Assembly (NCBI GenBank): GCA_002717365.1
Contig: PBDJ01000018.1
Location: forward strand, 10,211 to 45,151
Source of the DNA: Acidimicrobiaceae bacterium
GTDB lineage: Bacteria; Actinomycetota; Acidimicrobiia; Acidimicrobiales; MedAcidi-G1
DNA length: 34,941 bases
Reading direction: 5' to 3'
Shown piece by piece: positions 27,681 to 34,939 of this stretch; the first letter of the stretch is position 1, and the number at the start of each line of letters is the position of its first letter. The notes under the pieces are model-generated. The model did no database searches and was not told the DNA's origin. It was given only the letters and a program-made list of their open reading frames with translations. The position numbers and the translations under genes are program-made.

Positions 27681-28363
27681 CTGCCCCAACCAACCAGGAA
27701 CCACGGATCAACGACCGCATCCGGGCCGGACAGGTCCGCCTCGTCTCGCCAGAGGGTGAGCAAATGGGGATCCAGTCCCTACCGGATGCCCTGTCGGCGG
27801 CCCAAGAGATGGGCCTCGACCTAGTGGAAGTGGCCGACAAGGCTGATCCACCGGTCTGCCGGATCATGGACTATGGGAAGTTCAAGTACGAACAGTCCCA
27901 GCGGGCCAAGGAATCACGCCGGAAGTCGACCCACGTTCTGGTCAAGGAGATGAAGTACCGGCCGAAGATCGGTCCCGGGGACTTCGCCACCAAGACCCGC
28001 AAGGTGGAAGCGTTTCTGGGCGATGGCAGCAAGGTCAAGGTCACGATCATGTTCCGCGGCCGGGAGATGCAGCACCCCCAACTGGGGCGCCGCATCCTGG
28101 ACAACGTCGCCGAGGCGGTGTCCCACGTCGGTCGGGTAGAGGTGTTTCCTAAGCAGGAGGGCCGCAACATGTCCATGGTGCTGGTTCCCGGCCAGGCCAC
28201 CCGCAGGCAGCGGGAGGCGGCGGCCGAGCGTCAGGAGGCCCTGGCATCGGACATCACTACCGAGGAAACAGTTACCGAGGAAACAGTCGCCGAGGAAACA
28301 GTCACCGAGGAAACAGTCACCGAGGACGACGAAGCAGTAACGGACCCCAACCCGGCTACCTGA
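27677..28363 (+). CDS. infC: Translation initiation factor IF-3 (AUA start)
   Basis: IF-3 keeps 30S subunits free and proofreads start codons. The 228-residue protein begins with the family N-terminus E-P-R-I-N-D-R-I-R-A-G-Q-V-R-L, which lies upstream of the first in-frame ATG (27764). An in-frame TGA at 27668-27670 leaves nine codons of room before it, and AUA at 27677 is the best start: AGGAG at 27663-27667 is 9 nt upstream. IF-3 genes characteristically start with AUU, AUC or AUA, so that IF-3 represses itself. The C-domain motifs K-E-M-K-Y-R-P-K-I and R-G-R-E-M are intact. A C-terminal extension of about 30 residues is built on a five-residue E-E-T-V-T repeat. First gene of infC-rpmI-rplT. 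Confidence 0.95.
   Translation: MAAPTNQEPRINDRIRAGQVRLVSPEGEQMGIQSLPDALSAAQEMGLDLVEVADKADPPVCRIMDYGKFKYEQSQRAKESRRKSTHVLVKEMKYRPKIGPGDFATKTRKVEAFLGDGSKVKVTIMFRGREMQHPQLGRRILDNVAEAVSHVGRVEVFPKQEGRNMSMVLVPGQATRRQREAAAERQEALASDITTEETVTEETVAEETVTEETVTEDDEAVTDPNPAT
28259..28318 (+). repeat. 15-bp tandem repeat in the 3' end of infC
   Basis: Four complete 15-bp units of the form ACCGAGGAAACAGTC (28259, 28274, 28289, 28304) with one or two changes among them, then a partial unit. They encode E-E-T-V-(T/A) five-residue repeats in the acidic tail of IF-3. The unit is a multiple of three, so copy-number change would keep the frame. Confidence 0.9.
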
Positions 28364-28411
28364 GCCCGGGTGACCAAGACAGACCAAGATCCAGACACCG
28401 GAGCAGAACAC

Positions 28412-28588
28412 ATGCCCAAGATGAAGACCCACCGGGGGATGGCCAAGCGCATCAAGGTGACCGGCACCGGTCGCCTGAAGCGGGGCACCTATGTGAAGAA
28501 GGCGGTGAAGCTGAAGCGGCGACGCGGTCGCCAGCTCGACGTGGATCCGACCAACGCCTCGACCGTTCGGAAGCAACTCGGAATCTGA
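28412..28588 (+). CDS. rpmI: Ribosomal protein L35 (bL35), short
   Basis: L35 is a small basic protein of the large ribosomal subunit. The 58-residue product starts with the invariant M-P-K-M-K-T-H-R-G-M-A-K-R and continues V-T-G-T-G-R-L-K-R, ending in K-Q-L-G-I. It is a few residues shorter than the usual 64 or so: the middle segment that normally contains a histidine and L-L-x-x-K-S is replaced by Y-V-K-K-A-V-K-L-K-R-R-R. ATG 28412 is fixed by the family N-terminus; GGAG at 28399-28402 lies 9 nt upstream. It sits 48 nt after infC and 104 nt before rplT. Confidence 0.95.
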   Translation: MPKMKTHRGMAKRIKVTGTGRLKRGTYVKKAVKLKRRRGRQLDVDPTNASTVRKQLGI

Positions 28589-28594
28589 ACCTGG

Positions 28595-28670
28595 GCCACC
28601 AGATTGGTGGCTGACAACCGGGGACCAGGTCCCCATACGACACGACCAAACACTCGTCGCACGGCGACGA
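28595..28670 (+). promoter_or_regulatory. Three-hairpin rpmI-rplT intergenic region
   Basis: Three strong stem-loops lie in the 104-nt gap before rplT: GCCACC/GGTGGC (28595-28611, 5-nt loop), GGGGAC/GTCCCC (28620-28634, 3-nt loop) and TCGTCGC/GCGACGA (28654-28670, 3-nt loop). None is followed by a T tract, so they are not intrinsic terminators. In other bacteria L20 regulates this operon by binding mRNA; a similar role here is inference. They could also be processing or stability elements. Confidence 0.5.
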
Positions 28671-28692
28671 CGACGCCTACAAGGAGATCGTG

Positions 28693-29052
28693 ATGGCCAG
28701 GGTCAAGCGAGCCGTCCAGAACAAGAAGAAGCACAAGGCCGTCCTAGAGCAAGCCAAGGGGTACTACGGCGACAAGAGCCGGACCTTCCGTGCCGCCAAC
28801 GAGCAGGTGATGCACTCAGGCAACTACGCCTTCCGTGATCGCCGCGCCCGCAAGGGGCAGTTCCGCCGCCTCTGGATTCAGCGCATCAACGCGGCCTGTC
28901 GCCAGCACGGCACCAGCTACAGCGTGTTTATCGCCGGCCTGAAGCGGGCTGGCGTCGAAGTGGACCGCAAGGTCCTGGCCGACCTGGCGGTGGCCGAACC
29001 GGCGGCTTTTGCCGCCCTGGTCGAGGTAGCCACGACCGCCGACGCGGCCTGA
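28693..29052 (+). CDS. rplT: Ribosomal protein L20 (bL20)
   Basis: L20 is needed for early 50S assembly and represses its own operon in several bacteria. The 119-residue protein has the expected start M-A-R-V-K-R-A-V, the basic N-terminal extension [14 protein letters not shown], the [20 protein letters not shown] run near 47-65 and Y-S-x-F-I-A-G-L. ATG 28693 is preferred over GTG 28690 because AAGGAG at 28681-28686 is then 6 nt away and the protein begins as usual. The last 20 residues are alanine-rich. Confidence 0.97.
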   Translation: MARVKRAVQNKKKHKAVLEQAKGYYGDKSRTFRAANEQVMHSGNYAFRDRRARKGQFRRLWIQRINAACRQHGTSYSVFIAGLKRAGVEVDRKVLADLAVAEPAAFAALVEVATTADAA

Positions 29053-29108
29053 GCGCCGAGACGGTTCCCGCCGCCAGTCCAGACCGATCGGTGGACGGAC
29101 ACCCACCC

Positions 29109-29912
29109 ATGATCGAAGAGCTCTCCGGGGGGAATCCCCGCTGTCGACGGTTACGCCGACTGGCTCGCGACCGCGGATTCCGCCACGACGAAGCGGCTTA
29201 CATCGTCGAGGGCCCCATCCTGGTGACCGAGGCGCTGAACGCCGACCGGGACGTTCGACAAGTAGCGCTACCGACCTCAGCGGCCGACCACGACCTAGTT
29301 CGGCTGGTCCAGCAAGCCGGGGTGGATGCCTTTCTCGTATCCGACCGGGTGTTCGACGGGCTGGCAAGTACCCGCTCCTCCCAGCCCGCCCTGGCTGAAG
29401 TGGCCTTTCACGACGTCGAGGCTGTGGCCCTAGCGTCCACAGCGGGGCCGCTGGTCGTCCTGGCCGAACTGGGAGACCCGGGCAACGCCGGAACCCTGAT
29501 CCGCTCAGCCGAGGCCTTCGGAGCCACTGGAATCCTGATGGCCGGAGGGGTGGACCCGTACAACCCGAAGTTGGTGCGGGCTGCTGCCGGCTCCAGCTTC
29601 CGGGTGCCCGTCGCAGCGGTCGACGACCCGGTCGCCGCCGTTCGGCTTCTGACCGATGCCGGAGTGTCCTGCTGGGCGACTGTGCCCCACGGTGGAATCC
29701 CACCTACCGAGGTGCCCTCTAATGGCCCGGTGGCCCTGATCCTGGGCAACGAACCCCACGGCCTGGACGCCGGGGTGGTGGAGGCCTGCACCGGTCTGAT
29801 CACCGTCCCCACGGTGGGCGGGGTGGACTCACTTAACGTGGCTGTGGCGGGTTCGGTGGCTCTCCACGCCCTAGTCGCCAGATCCGGAGAGGCCGACAGC
29901 GACTCCGACTGA
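29109..29912 (+). CDS. SpoU/TrmH-family rRNA 2'-O-methyltransferase with N-terminal domain
   Basis: This 267-residue SPOUT methyltransferase has an N-terminal RNA-binding-like domain (C-R-R-L-R-R-L-A-R-D-R-G-F-R near 12-25; Y-I-V-E-G-P near 32-37) followed by the catalytic domain: motif 1 D-P-G-N-A-G-T-L-I-R-S-A, motif 2 A-L-I-L-G-N-E-P-H-G-L and motif 3 V-D-S-L-N-V-A-V-A-G-S-V-A-L. Its place between rplT and pheS is conserved in actinobacteria, where the gene is often named tsnR or trmH. The methylated nucleotide cannot be read from sequence. ATG 29109 is preferred over GTG 29091, as it gives the family start. Confidence 0.92.
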   Translation: MIEELSGGNPRCRRLRRLARDRGFRHDEAAYIVEGPILVTEALNADRDVRQVALPTSAADHDLVRLVQQAGVDAFLVSDRVFDGLASTRSSQPALAEVAFHDVEAVALASTAGPLVVLAELGDPGNAGTLIRSAEAFGATGILMAGGVDPYNPKLVRAAAGSSFRVPVAAVDDPVAAVRLLTDAGVSCWATVPHGGIPPTEVPSNGPVALILGNEPHGLDAGVVEACTGLITVPTVGGVDSLNVAVAGSVALHALVARSGEADSDSD

Positions 29913-29987
29913 AACGGTCATGGGGGAGCGCGACCACGTCCCGTAGTCTGCGTGGATCGCCACCAGCCCCGACCGCCACCGCACCCG

Positions 29988-30986
29988 ATGATCTCTGACC
30001 TGGATCAGCATCTCGCCGAAGCCGCGACAGCCATCGCTACAGCCGGCGACCTCGATGCCATGAGAACCGTGAACTCCGAGCTGCTGGGGAAGCAGTCGGT
30101 GGTGACCGAGGCCCGGAAAACTCTGGGCGGCCTCGACGAGGACGAACGGAAGGCTGTGGGTCAACGCCTGAACGAAGTGCGGGCCGAGATCGAGGCTCTG
30201 GTGGCCGCCCGCCGGTCGGCACTGGAGGGTGAGGCCCGGGCCGAACAGTTGGAAGAGGAGCGCCTGGACCTGACAGAGCTGGACCGGGGTAGGCGTCTCG
30301 GCCATCGTCACGTGGTCACCCAGACATGGGAGCGGCTCGAAGACCTTTTCGTGGGAATGGGCTACACGGTCTCGGAGGGTCCCGAAATCGAAGACGAGTG
30401 GCATAACTTCGGTGCCCTCAACTTCCCGCCCGACCACCCAGCCCGCGACATGTACGACACCCTCTACGTGGACCATGGCGAGCCGGGTAGCACCCTGCTG
30501 CGCACCCACACCTCGCCAGTCCAGATCCGAGTCATGGAGGCCGGCGAGCCGCCCATCTACTCGATCATGCCGGGACGGGTGTTCCGCAGCGACACAGCAG
30601 ACGCCACCCATATGCCGGTGTTCCACCAGATCGAAGGCCTGGTGGTAGACCGGGGCATCACCTTCGGGGACCTGGCCGGGACCCTGGAGGCCTTCACTCG
30701 GGCCTACTTCGGCGGGGACTTCACCTCGCGGCTCCGACCATCGTACTTCCCGTTCACTGAACCGTCAGCAGAGTTCGACATCCGACGCCCGGACGGAACG
30801 TGGCTGGAGCTGGCGGGCTGCGGGATGGTCCATCCCAACGTGCTGGCAGCGTGCGACTTGGATCCAGAAGAATGGTCAGGCTTCGCCTTCGGGTTCGGGC
30901 TCGACCGCCTAGCGCTCATGCGCCACGGAATCGACGACCTTCGCGAACTGTTCCGCAACGACCACCGATTCCTGTCGCAGTTCTGA
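29988..30986 (+). CDS. pheS: Phenylalanyl-tRNA synthetase alpha subunit
   Basis: PheS carries the class II active site that charges tRNA-Phe. The 332-residue protein has an N-terminal coiled-coil arm of about 85 residues (D-L-D-Q-H-L onward) that contacts tRNA, then motif 1 near V-V-T-Q-T-W-E-R-L, motif 2 with L-L-R-T-H-T-S-P-V-Q and F-R-S-D-T-A-D-A-T-H, F-H-Q-I-E-G, and motif 3 G-F-G-L-D-R-L-A-L-M near the end. ATG 29988 gives the family start; a GTG at 29952 is in frame but lies 2 nt from a TAGTCT hexamer (29944-29949), which would make a 30-nt leader for the ATG. That hexamer may be an internal promoter. Confidence 0.96.
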   Translation: MISDLDQHLAEAATAIATAGDLDAMRTVNSELLGKQSVVTEARKTLGGLDEDERKAVGQRLNEVRAEIEALVAARRSALEGEARAEQLEEERLDLTELDRGRRLGHRHVVTQTWERLEDLFVGMGYTVSEGPEIEDEWHNFGALNFPPDHPARDMYDTLYVDHGEPGSTLLRTHTSPVQIRVMEAGEPPIYSIMPGRVFRSDTADATHMPVFHQIEGLVVDRGITFGDLAGTLEAFTRAYFGGDFTSRLRPSYFPFTEPSAEFDIRRPDGTWLELAGCGMVHPNVLAACDLDPEEWSGFAFGFGLDRLALMRHGIDDLRELFRNDHRFLSQF

Positions 30987-31029
30987 TGTCTTCCGTGCGC
31001 GCTTTTCCACCTCCGGGTGGTGGTGACCG

Positions 31030-33384
31030 GTGAAGGTCCTGCTGTCCTGGTTGCAGGAGTTCGCCCCCGTGTCCGGCGACCCCGGCGAGATCGGGGACCA
31101 ACTCAGCGAGCTTGGCCTGGCCGTCGAGGGGATCACCACGGTGGGAGCCGGCCTAGACGGCGTGGTGGTGGCCCGAGTGCTGGACCTCCGCCCCCATCCG
31201 GACGCCGACCGCATCCAACTGGTAGACGTCGACGTCGGGGACGGTGAAGCGTTACAGATCTGCTGCGGAGCGTTCAACATGTCGGCGGGCGACCTCGTTC
31301 CGCTGGCCACCCTTGGGACGACGATGCCCAACGGCATGGAGATCGCCCGCCGCAAGATGCGCGGCGAGTGGTCAAACGGGATGCTCTGCGCGGCCGACGA
31401 GATCGGCCTAGGTGCCGACGACGAAGGCATCCTCATCCTGGACGACGACCACGAACTGGGACGACCCCTGGCCGAGGCCTTGGAACTTCGCCCCGACGTG
31501 CTCTACGACCTGGAGGTCAACCCGAACCGACCCGACGCCATGTCAGTGGCCGGGGTGGCCCGGGACCTGGCAGCACGCCAAGGCGTACCCTTCGCCCGCC
31601 CCGAGCCGTCACCGGACGAGGCGGGCGAAGACGCCGCCCGGCGCCTTACCGTCGATGTGCTGGACCTGGACCTGTGTGGTCGGTTCGCCGTCCGGGTGCT
31701 AGACGGAGTCTCGATCGGTCCGTCGCCCCGTTGGATGGCCAACCGGCTGACCGCCCTTGGGATGCGGCCCATCAACCGCGTGGTGGACGTGTCTAACTAC
31801 GTGATGCTGGAACTAGGCCAGCCCAACCACACCTACGATCTGGATGCCGTGCAGGGCGGCGCGCTGCGGGTACGCCGGGCCACTGAAGGCGAAACAGTCG
31901 AGACCTTGGACGGGGTAGTCCGGACCCTGTCAGCCACCGATGGGGTGATCGCCGACGGAAACGACGAAGCCATCGGCATCGCCGGGATCATGGGCGGAGC
32001 GTCGACCGAAATCAGCGAGTCAACAACCAGTGTGGCTCTAGAGATGGCCTGGTGGGATCCGATATCCATCACCCGGTCGGCGCGACGCCTTGGCCTGCGT
32101 AGCGAAGCGTCGGCCCGCTTCGAGCGGGGTGCCGACCCCGAGGTAGCCGATCTGGCCATGCGCCGTTTCGCCGAGCTCTTAGCCGAGTCGGGGGCCACCT
32201 TGACCCCCGGCATGGTGGACGTACGGGGCAACACTCCAGCACGCGAGACAATCCGGGTGCGGACCGACCGGGTTAACGGCCTACTAGGGACGGGTTTGGA
32301 ACGCGACGAGATAGCCGGGCTGCTGGAATCGATTGAGTTCTCCACCCGGCCGGCCGACGACGACCTAGACGTGGACATTCCAAGCTTTCGACCGGACAGC
32401 GCCACCGAGATCGACGTAGTGGAAGAAGTAGCCCGGATCTACGGCTACCACCGGATCGCCCGGACCGTCCCCCAGTCGACCCTCACCGGATCCCTGACCC
32501 CGTACCAGACCGACCGCCGGGCCGTCCGGTCGGCCATGGTGGGCATGGGGCTCGACGAGGTCATGCCGGTGCCCTTCCTGGCCCCGGGCGACCTGGAGCG
32601 GGCCGGCCTGGAGTCCGACGGGATCACGGTGTCTAACCCGCTCGTGGCCGAGGAATCAGTCATGCGGGCCTCACTGCGCCCCGGAATTCTCAAAACACTG
32701 GTCTACAACGCCTCGCACCGACTACACAGCCTGGGGGTATTCGAGGTAGGTCACGTTTACCGGCGTCCAGACGGCAACCAGCCGCTGCCTGACGAGCGCG
32801 AACACCTGGCCGTAGCCCTGGCCGGTCAGGACGCCGGAGCCGCCGTGGGAGTTTTCTCAGCCCTTGCCGATGCCCTAGATGCTCGCCGTTACCACCTGGC
32901 AGCCCATGTCACCCCCGGATTGCACCCCACCCGGACAGCACAAATCGATGTGGACGGCGTGCCGGTGGGTTATGTGGGCGAAGTGGACCCCGGCGTGTTG
33001 GACGCCTTCGGAGTGGACGAACGGGTGGGATGGCTGGAAGTCGACCTAGAAGTCCTCCTCGGTCTGCCCCATGGGGGTCGCCCCTACCGCCCGGTGAGCC
33101 GATACCCGTCGTCAGACATCGACCTGGCCTTCGAGGTGGACGAAGCCACGCCGGCTGCTGACGTGGAGGCCCACCTCCGCGAGGCTGCCGGGGACCTATT
33201 GGCCGACCTCACCCTGTTCGATGTCTTCCGGGGGGCACCGGTGGCCGACGGGAGACGGAGTCTGGCTTTCACGCTGCGCTTTCAGGCCGACGACCGAACC
33301 CTCACCGATGGTGAGGTTGCCGAGGTGCGGAAGTGTTGCATCGATGCCGTACAGGGCTCTCTGCCGGCCATCCTGCGGGGCTGA
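31030..33384 (+). CDS. pheT: Phenylalanyl-tRNA synthetase beta subunit
   Basis: PheT binds tRNA-Phe and edits misacylated Tyr. The 784-residue protein has the full bacterial domain order: K-V-L-L-S-W-L-Q-E-F at the start, the tRNA-binding OB domain (H-P-D-A-D-R-I-Q-L near 56-64), the B3/B4 editing domain (N-R-P-D-A-M-S near 161-167; I-N-R-V-V-D-V-S-N-Y-V near 247-257), the B5 domain, the catalytic-like core (E-V-A-R-I-Y-G-Y-H-R-I) and the C-terminal ferredoxin-like anticodon-binding domain (V-S-R-Y-P-S-S-D-I-D-L-A-F). The GTG at 31030 gives the standard N-terminus. A small CCACC/GGTGG hairpin lies in the 43-nt gap after pheS. Confidence 0.97.
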   Translation: MKVLLSWLQEFAPVSGDPGEIGDQLSELGLAVEGITTVGAGLDGVVVARVLDLRPHPDADRIQLVDVDVGDGEALQICCGAFNMSAGDLVPLATLGTTMPNGMEIARRKMRGEWSNGMLCAADEIGLGADDEGILILDDDHELGRPLAEALELRPDVLYDLEVNPNRPDAMSVAGVARDLAARQGVPFARPEPSPDEAGEDAARRLTVDVLDLDLCGRFAVRVLDGVSIGPSPRWMANRLTALGMRPINRVVDVSNYVMLELGQPNHTYDLDAVQGGALRVRRATEGETVETLDGVVRTLSATDGVIADGNDEAIGIAGIMGGASTEISESTTSVALEMAWWDPISITRSARRLGLRSEASARFERGADPEVADLAMRRFAELLAESGATLTPGMVDVRGNTPARETIRVRTDRVNGLLGTGLERDEIAGLLESIEFSTRPADDDLDVDIPSFRPDSATEIDVVEEVARIYGYHRIARTVPQSTLTGSLTPYQTDRRAVRSAMVGMGLDEVMPVPFLAPGDLERAGLESDGITVSNPLVAEESVMRASLRPGILKTLVYNASHRLHSLGVFEVGHVYRRPDGNQPLPDEREHLAVALAGQDAGAAVGVFSALADALDARRYHLAAHVTPGLHPTRTAQIDVDGVPVGYVGEVDPGVLDAFGVDERVGWLEVDLEVLLGLPHGGRPYRPVSRYPSSDIDLAFEVDEATPAADVEAHLREAAGDLLADLTLFDVFRGAPVADGRRSLAFTLRFQADDRTLTDGEVAEVRKCCIDAVQGSLPAILRG

Positions 33385-33460
33385 TCAGACTCGACTCCGA
33401 GCAGTTCACGCCCTGACGGATCTGGCCTGACCCGCTACGGACAGTTGCGAGTTCCACGGG

Positions 33461-33466
33461 TACCGT
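33461..33466 (+). promoter_or_regulatory. -10 element of leaderless oxidoreductase promoter
   Basis: TACCGT followed by 7 nt and the ATG at 33474. No Shine-Dalgarno sequence is present. The 89-bp gap after pheT has no obvious terminator. Confidence 0.6.
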
Positions 33467-33473
33467 CGTTGCC

Positions 33474-34451
33474 ATGCGTGCATGGCAAGTCCACGAACTA
33501 GGTGATCCGATCGACCGTATGGTCCTCGACGAAATCGACGATCCCGACGTCGGTCCCGGCTGGGTGGTCGTGGACGTGGCGGCAGTAGGTCTGGCCTTCC
33601 CTGATGTCCTGCAGTGCCGGGGCGAGTACCAGGTGAAGCCCCCGTTGCCCTTCACCCCGGGTAGTGAGACGGCAGGCCGGGTTTTGGCAGTGGGCGACGA
33701 TGTGGATGAGGCCCTGGTGGGCCGTCGGGTGGTCGCCCTGGGCGGAGGGCTAGCCGAGCGGCTGGTCCTACCAGCCTCCAGCGTGTTCGAGGTGCCCGAC
33801 GTTCTGGCGTCAACCAAGGCGGCTGCCGTGCCTATGAACTACGGGACCACCTGGTTCGCTCTCCACGACCGGGCTCATCTGGCGGCCGGGGAGACGCTGC
33901 TGGTCACCGGGGCTGCGGGTGGGGTGGGTTCGGCAGCCATCCAGTTGGGTAAGGCCGCCGGAGCACGGGTTATAGCGGTGGCTGGCGGACCGGAAAAGGT
34001 GGCGGCCTGTGTCGGTCTTGGTGCCGACGAGGTGATCGATCACCGCGAAGTCGACGATCTGGTGACCCGGGTTCGAGAGTTGACCGACGGTAACGGTGTG
34101 GACGTGGCCTACGACCCGGTAGGGGGAGAGACCTTCCAACAGGTTCGACGATGTATGGCTTGGGACGGGCGCCTGCTGGTTATCGGCTTTGTGGCCGGCA
34201 TCCCCGAGTTGGCCACTAACCACGTGCTGCTCAAAAACTATTCGGTAGTGGGAGTTCACTGGGGTGCTTCCTTGGCTCGAGATCCAGCGTCGCTGGGCCG
34301 CCAGATGGAAGCCCTGTTCGCCCTAGCCGGCGAAGGGGCAGTAGATCCCCTGTTGCATCCCCCGTATGCCTTCAGCGATGCCCCGCGGGCTCTTCAAGAC
34401 ATCGCGGATCGCCGTGTAGTGGGCAAGGTGGTGGCCGATCTGACGGCCTGA
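33474..34451 (+). CDS. NADPH:quinone oxidoreductase-like MDR protein
   Basis: The 325-residue protein is a medium-chain dehydrogenase/reductase of the zinc-free quinone oxidoreductase type. The N-terminal GroES-like domain has G-L-A-F-P-D-V-L-Q-C-R-G-E-Y near 39-52 and P-F-T-P-G-S-E-T-A-G-R-V near 60-71. The NADPH-binding Rossmann domain has V-T-G-A-A-G-G-V-G-S-A-A-I-Q near 143-156, followed by G-A-D-E-V-I-D-H and Y-D-P-V-G-G. No structural or catalytic zinc cysteine cluster is seen. It likely reduces a quinone, enone or acyl substrate, which cannot be specified. It is a separate unit with a leaderless start; the region after it is non-coding. Confidence 0.9.
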   Translation: MRAWQVHELGDPIDRMVLDEIDDPDVGPGWVVVDVAAVGLAFPDVLQCRGEYQVKPPLPFTPGSETAGRVLAVGDDVDEALVGRRVVALGGGLAERLVLPASSVFEVPDVLASTKAAAVPMNYGTTWFALHDRAHLAAGETLLVTGAAGGVGSAAIQLGKAAGARVIAVAGGPEKVAACVGLGADEVIDHREVDDLVTRVRELTDGNGVDVAYDPVGGETFQQVRRCMAWDGRLLVIGFVAGIPELATNHVLLKNYSVVGVHWGASLARDPASLGRQMEALFALAGEGAVDPLLHPPYAFSDAPRALQDIADRRVVGKVVADLTA

Positions 34452-34497
34452 AACGCCGGACCTGATCCGTTGGCCGACCCCAGTTCTTGACCGGGGA

Positions 34498-34570
34498 CGC
34501 TACGAGACCCCAAACCAGCCGATTTTGTGCCTCCAGGCCCCAAAAACCCTGCAATTGCAATAGTTTCGGG
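34498..34570 (+). repeat. Diverged direct repeat, copy A
   Basis: It starts with CGCTACGAGACCC and ends with TTGCAATAGTTTCGGG. Copy B has the same boundary words with one change in each (CGCTACAAGACCC and TTGCAACAGTTTCGGG). The middle parts are only loosely alike. It may be an old duplication or two structured elements of one family. Confidence 0.65.
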
Positions 34571-34590
34571 TTCCGTCCTTGGACAGAGAT

Positions 34591-34672
34591 CGCTACAAGA
34601 CCCGAATTAGGCCAATTGTGTCCTAGATTCGCCTAAAAGGCTCTAGAACCCCTTGATTGCAACAGTTTCGGG
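34591..34672 (+). repeat. Diverged direct repeat, copy B
   Basis: This 82-bp partner of copy A begins 20 bp after it, with matching start and end words. A shorter inverted version of the end word, CCGAAACTAGCAA, lies at 34749-34761 on the far side of the 12-bp inverted repeat. Confidence 0.65.
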
Positions 34673-34678
34673 GGTTTT

Positions 34679-34707
34679 GCGCCACTCTCCAGGTGGGAGA
34701 GTGGCGC
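34679..34707 (+). repeat. Perfect 12-bp inverted repeat (hairpin)
   Basis: GCGCCACTCTCC at 34679-34690 and GGAGAGTGGCGC at 34696-34707 pair perfectly around the 5-nt loop AGGTG. As RNA this is a very stable hairpin. On the plus strand it is followed by ATTCTG, a poor T tract, so it is at best a weak intrinsic terminator for the oxidoreductase, 228 bp upstream. It could instead be a protein-binding site or the core of the repeat element around it. Confidence 0.75.
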
Positions 34708-34855
34708 ATTCTGTGGCGTTACGGCGCCTAAACCATCCGGTTCCTTTGCCGAAACTAGCAAAGAGCCCACCTATCCCTCTGAGTCAAGCGACAGGGTCGG
34801 TCTTAAGAGCTTCGGATATCCCCCAAATGGCCGGAGAGGTTTGCTTAGACTTGTG

Positions 34856-34939
34856 TCAAGCCAAGGAATATCGGATCGCTTGCAGAGTCGTAGGGGCTTG
34901 TGGGCGGGCGTCTCGGTAGGCCTGGGCGAACTGGAGACC
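34856..34939 (-). CDS. Possible C-terminal end of a gene running in from the right
   Basis: A minus-strand frame enters at the window edge and stops with TGA at 34858-34856 after 27 codons, ending Q-A-I-R-Y-S-L-A. Codon third positions are only moderately G/C-rich. I do not recognise it. It may be the 3' end of a gene lying mostly outside, or chance. Confidence 0.2.
   Translation of the reverse strand, partial: GLQFAQAYRDARPQAPTTLQAIRYSLA

Noticed and set aside
34679-34707. 12-bp inverted repeat as a definite transcription terminator
   Set aside because: There is no T tract on the plus strand, and the minus-strand read is followed by an A run then C run. I list it as an inverted repeat and treat termination as only one possibility.
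34653-34919. 88-codon plus-strand open frame in the tail
   Set aside because: It begins outside any promoter or ribosome-binding context, crosses the perfect 12-bp inverted repeat and lacks the codon bias of the genes here.
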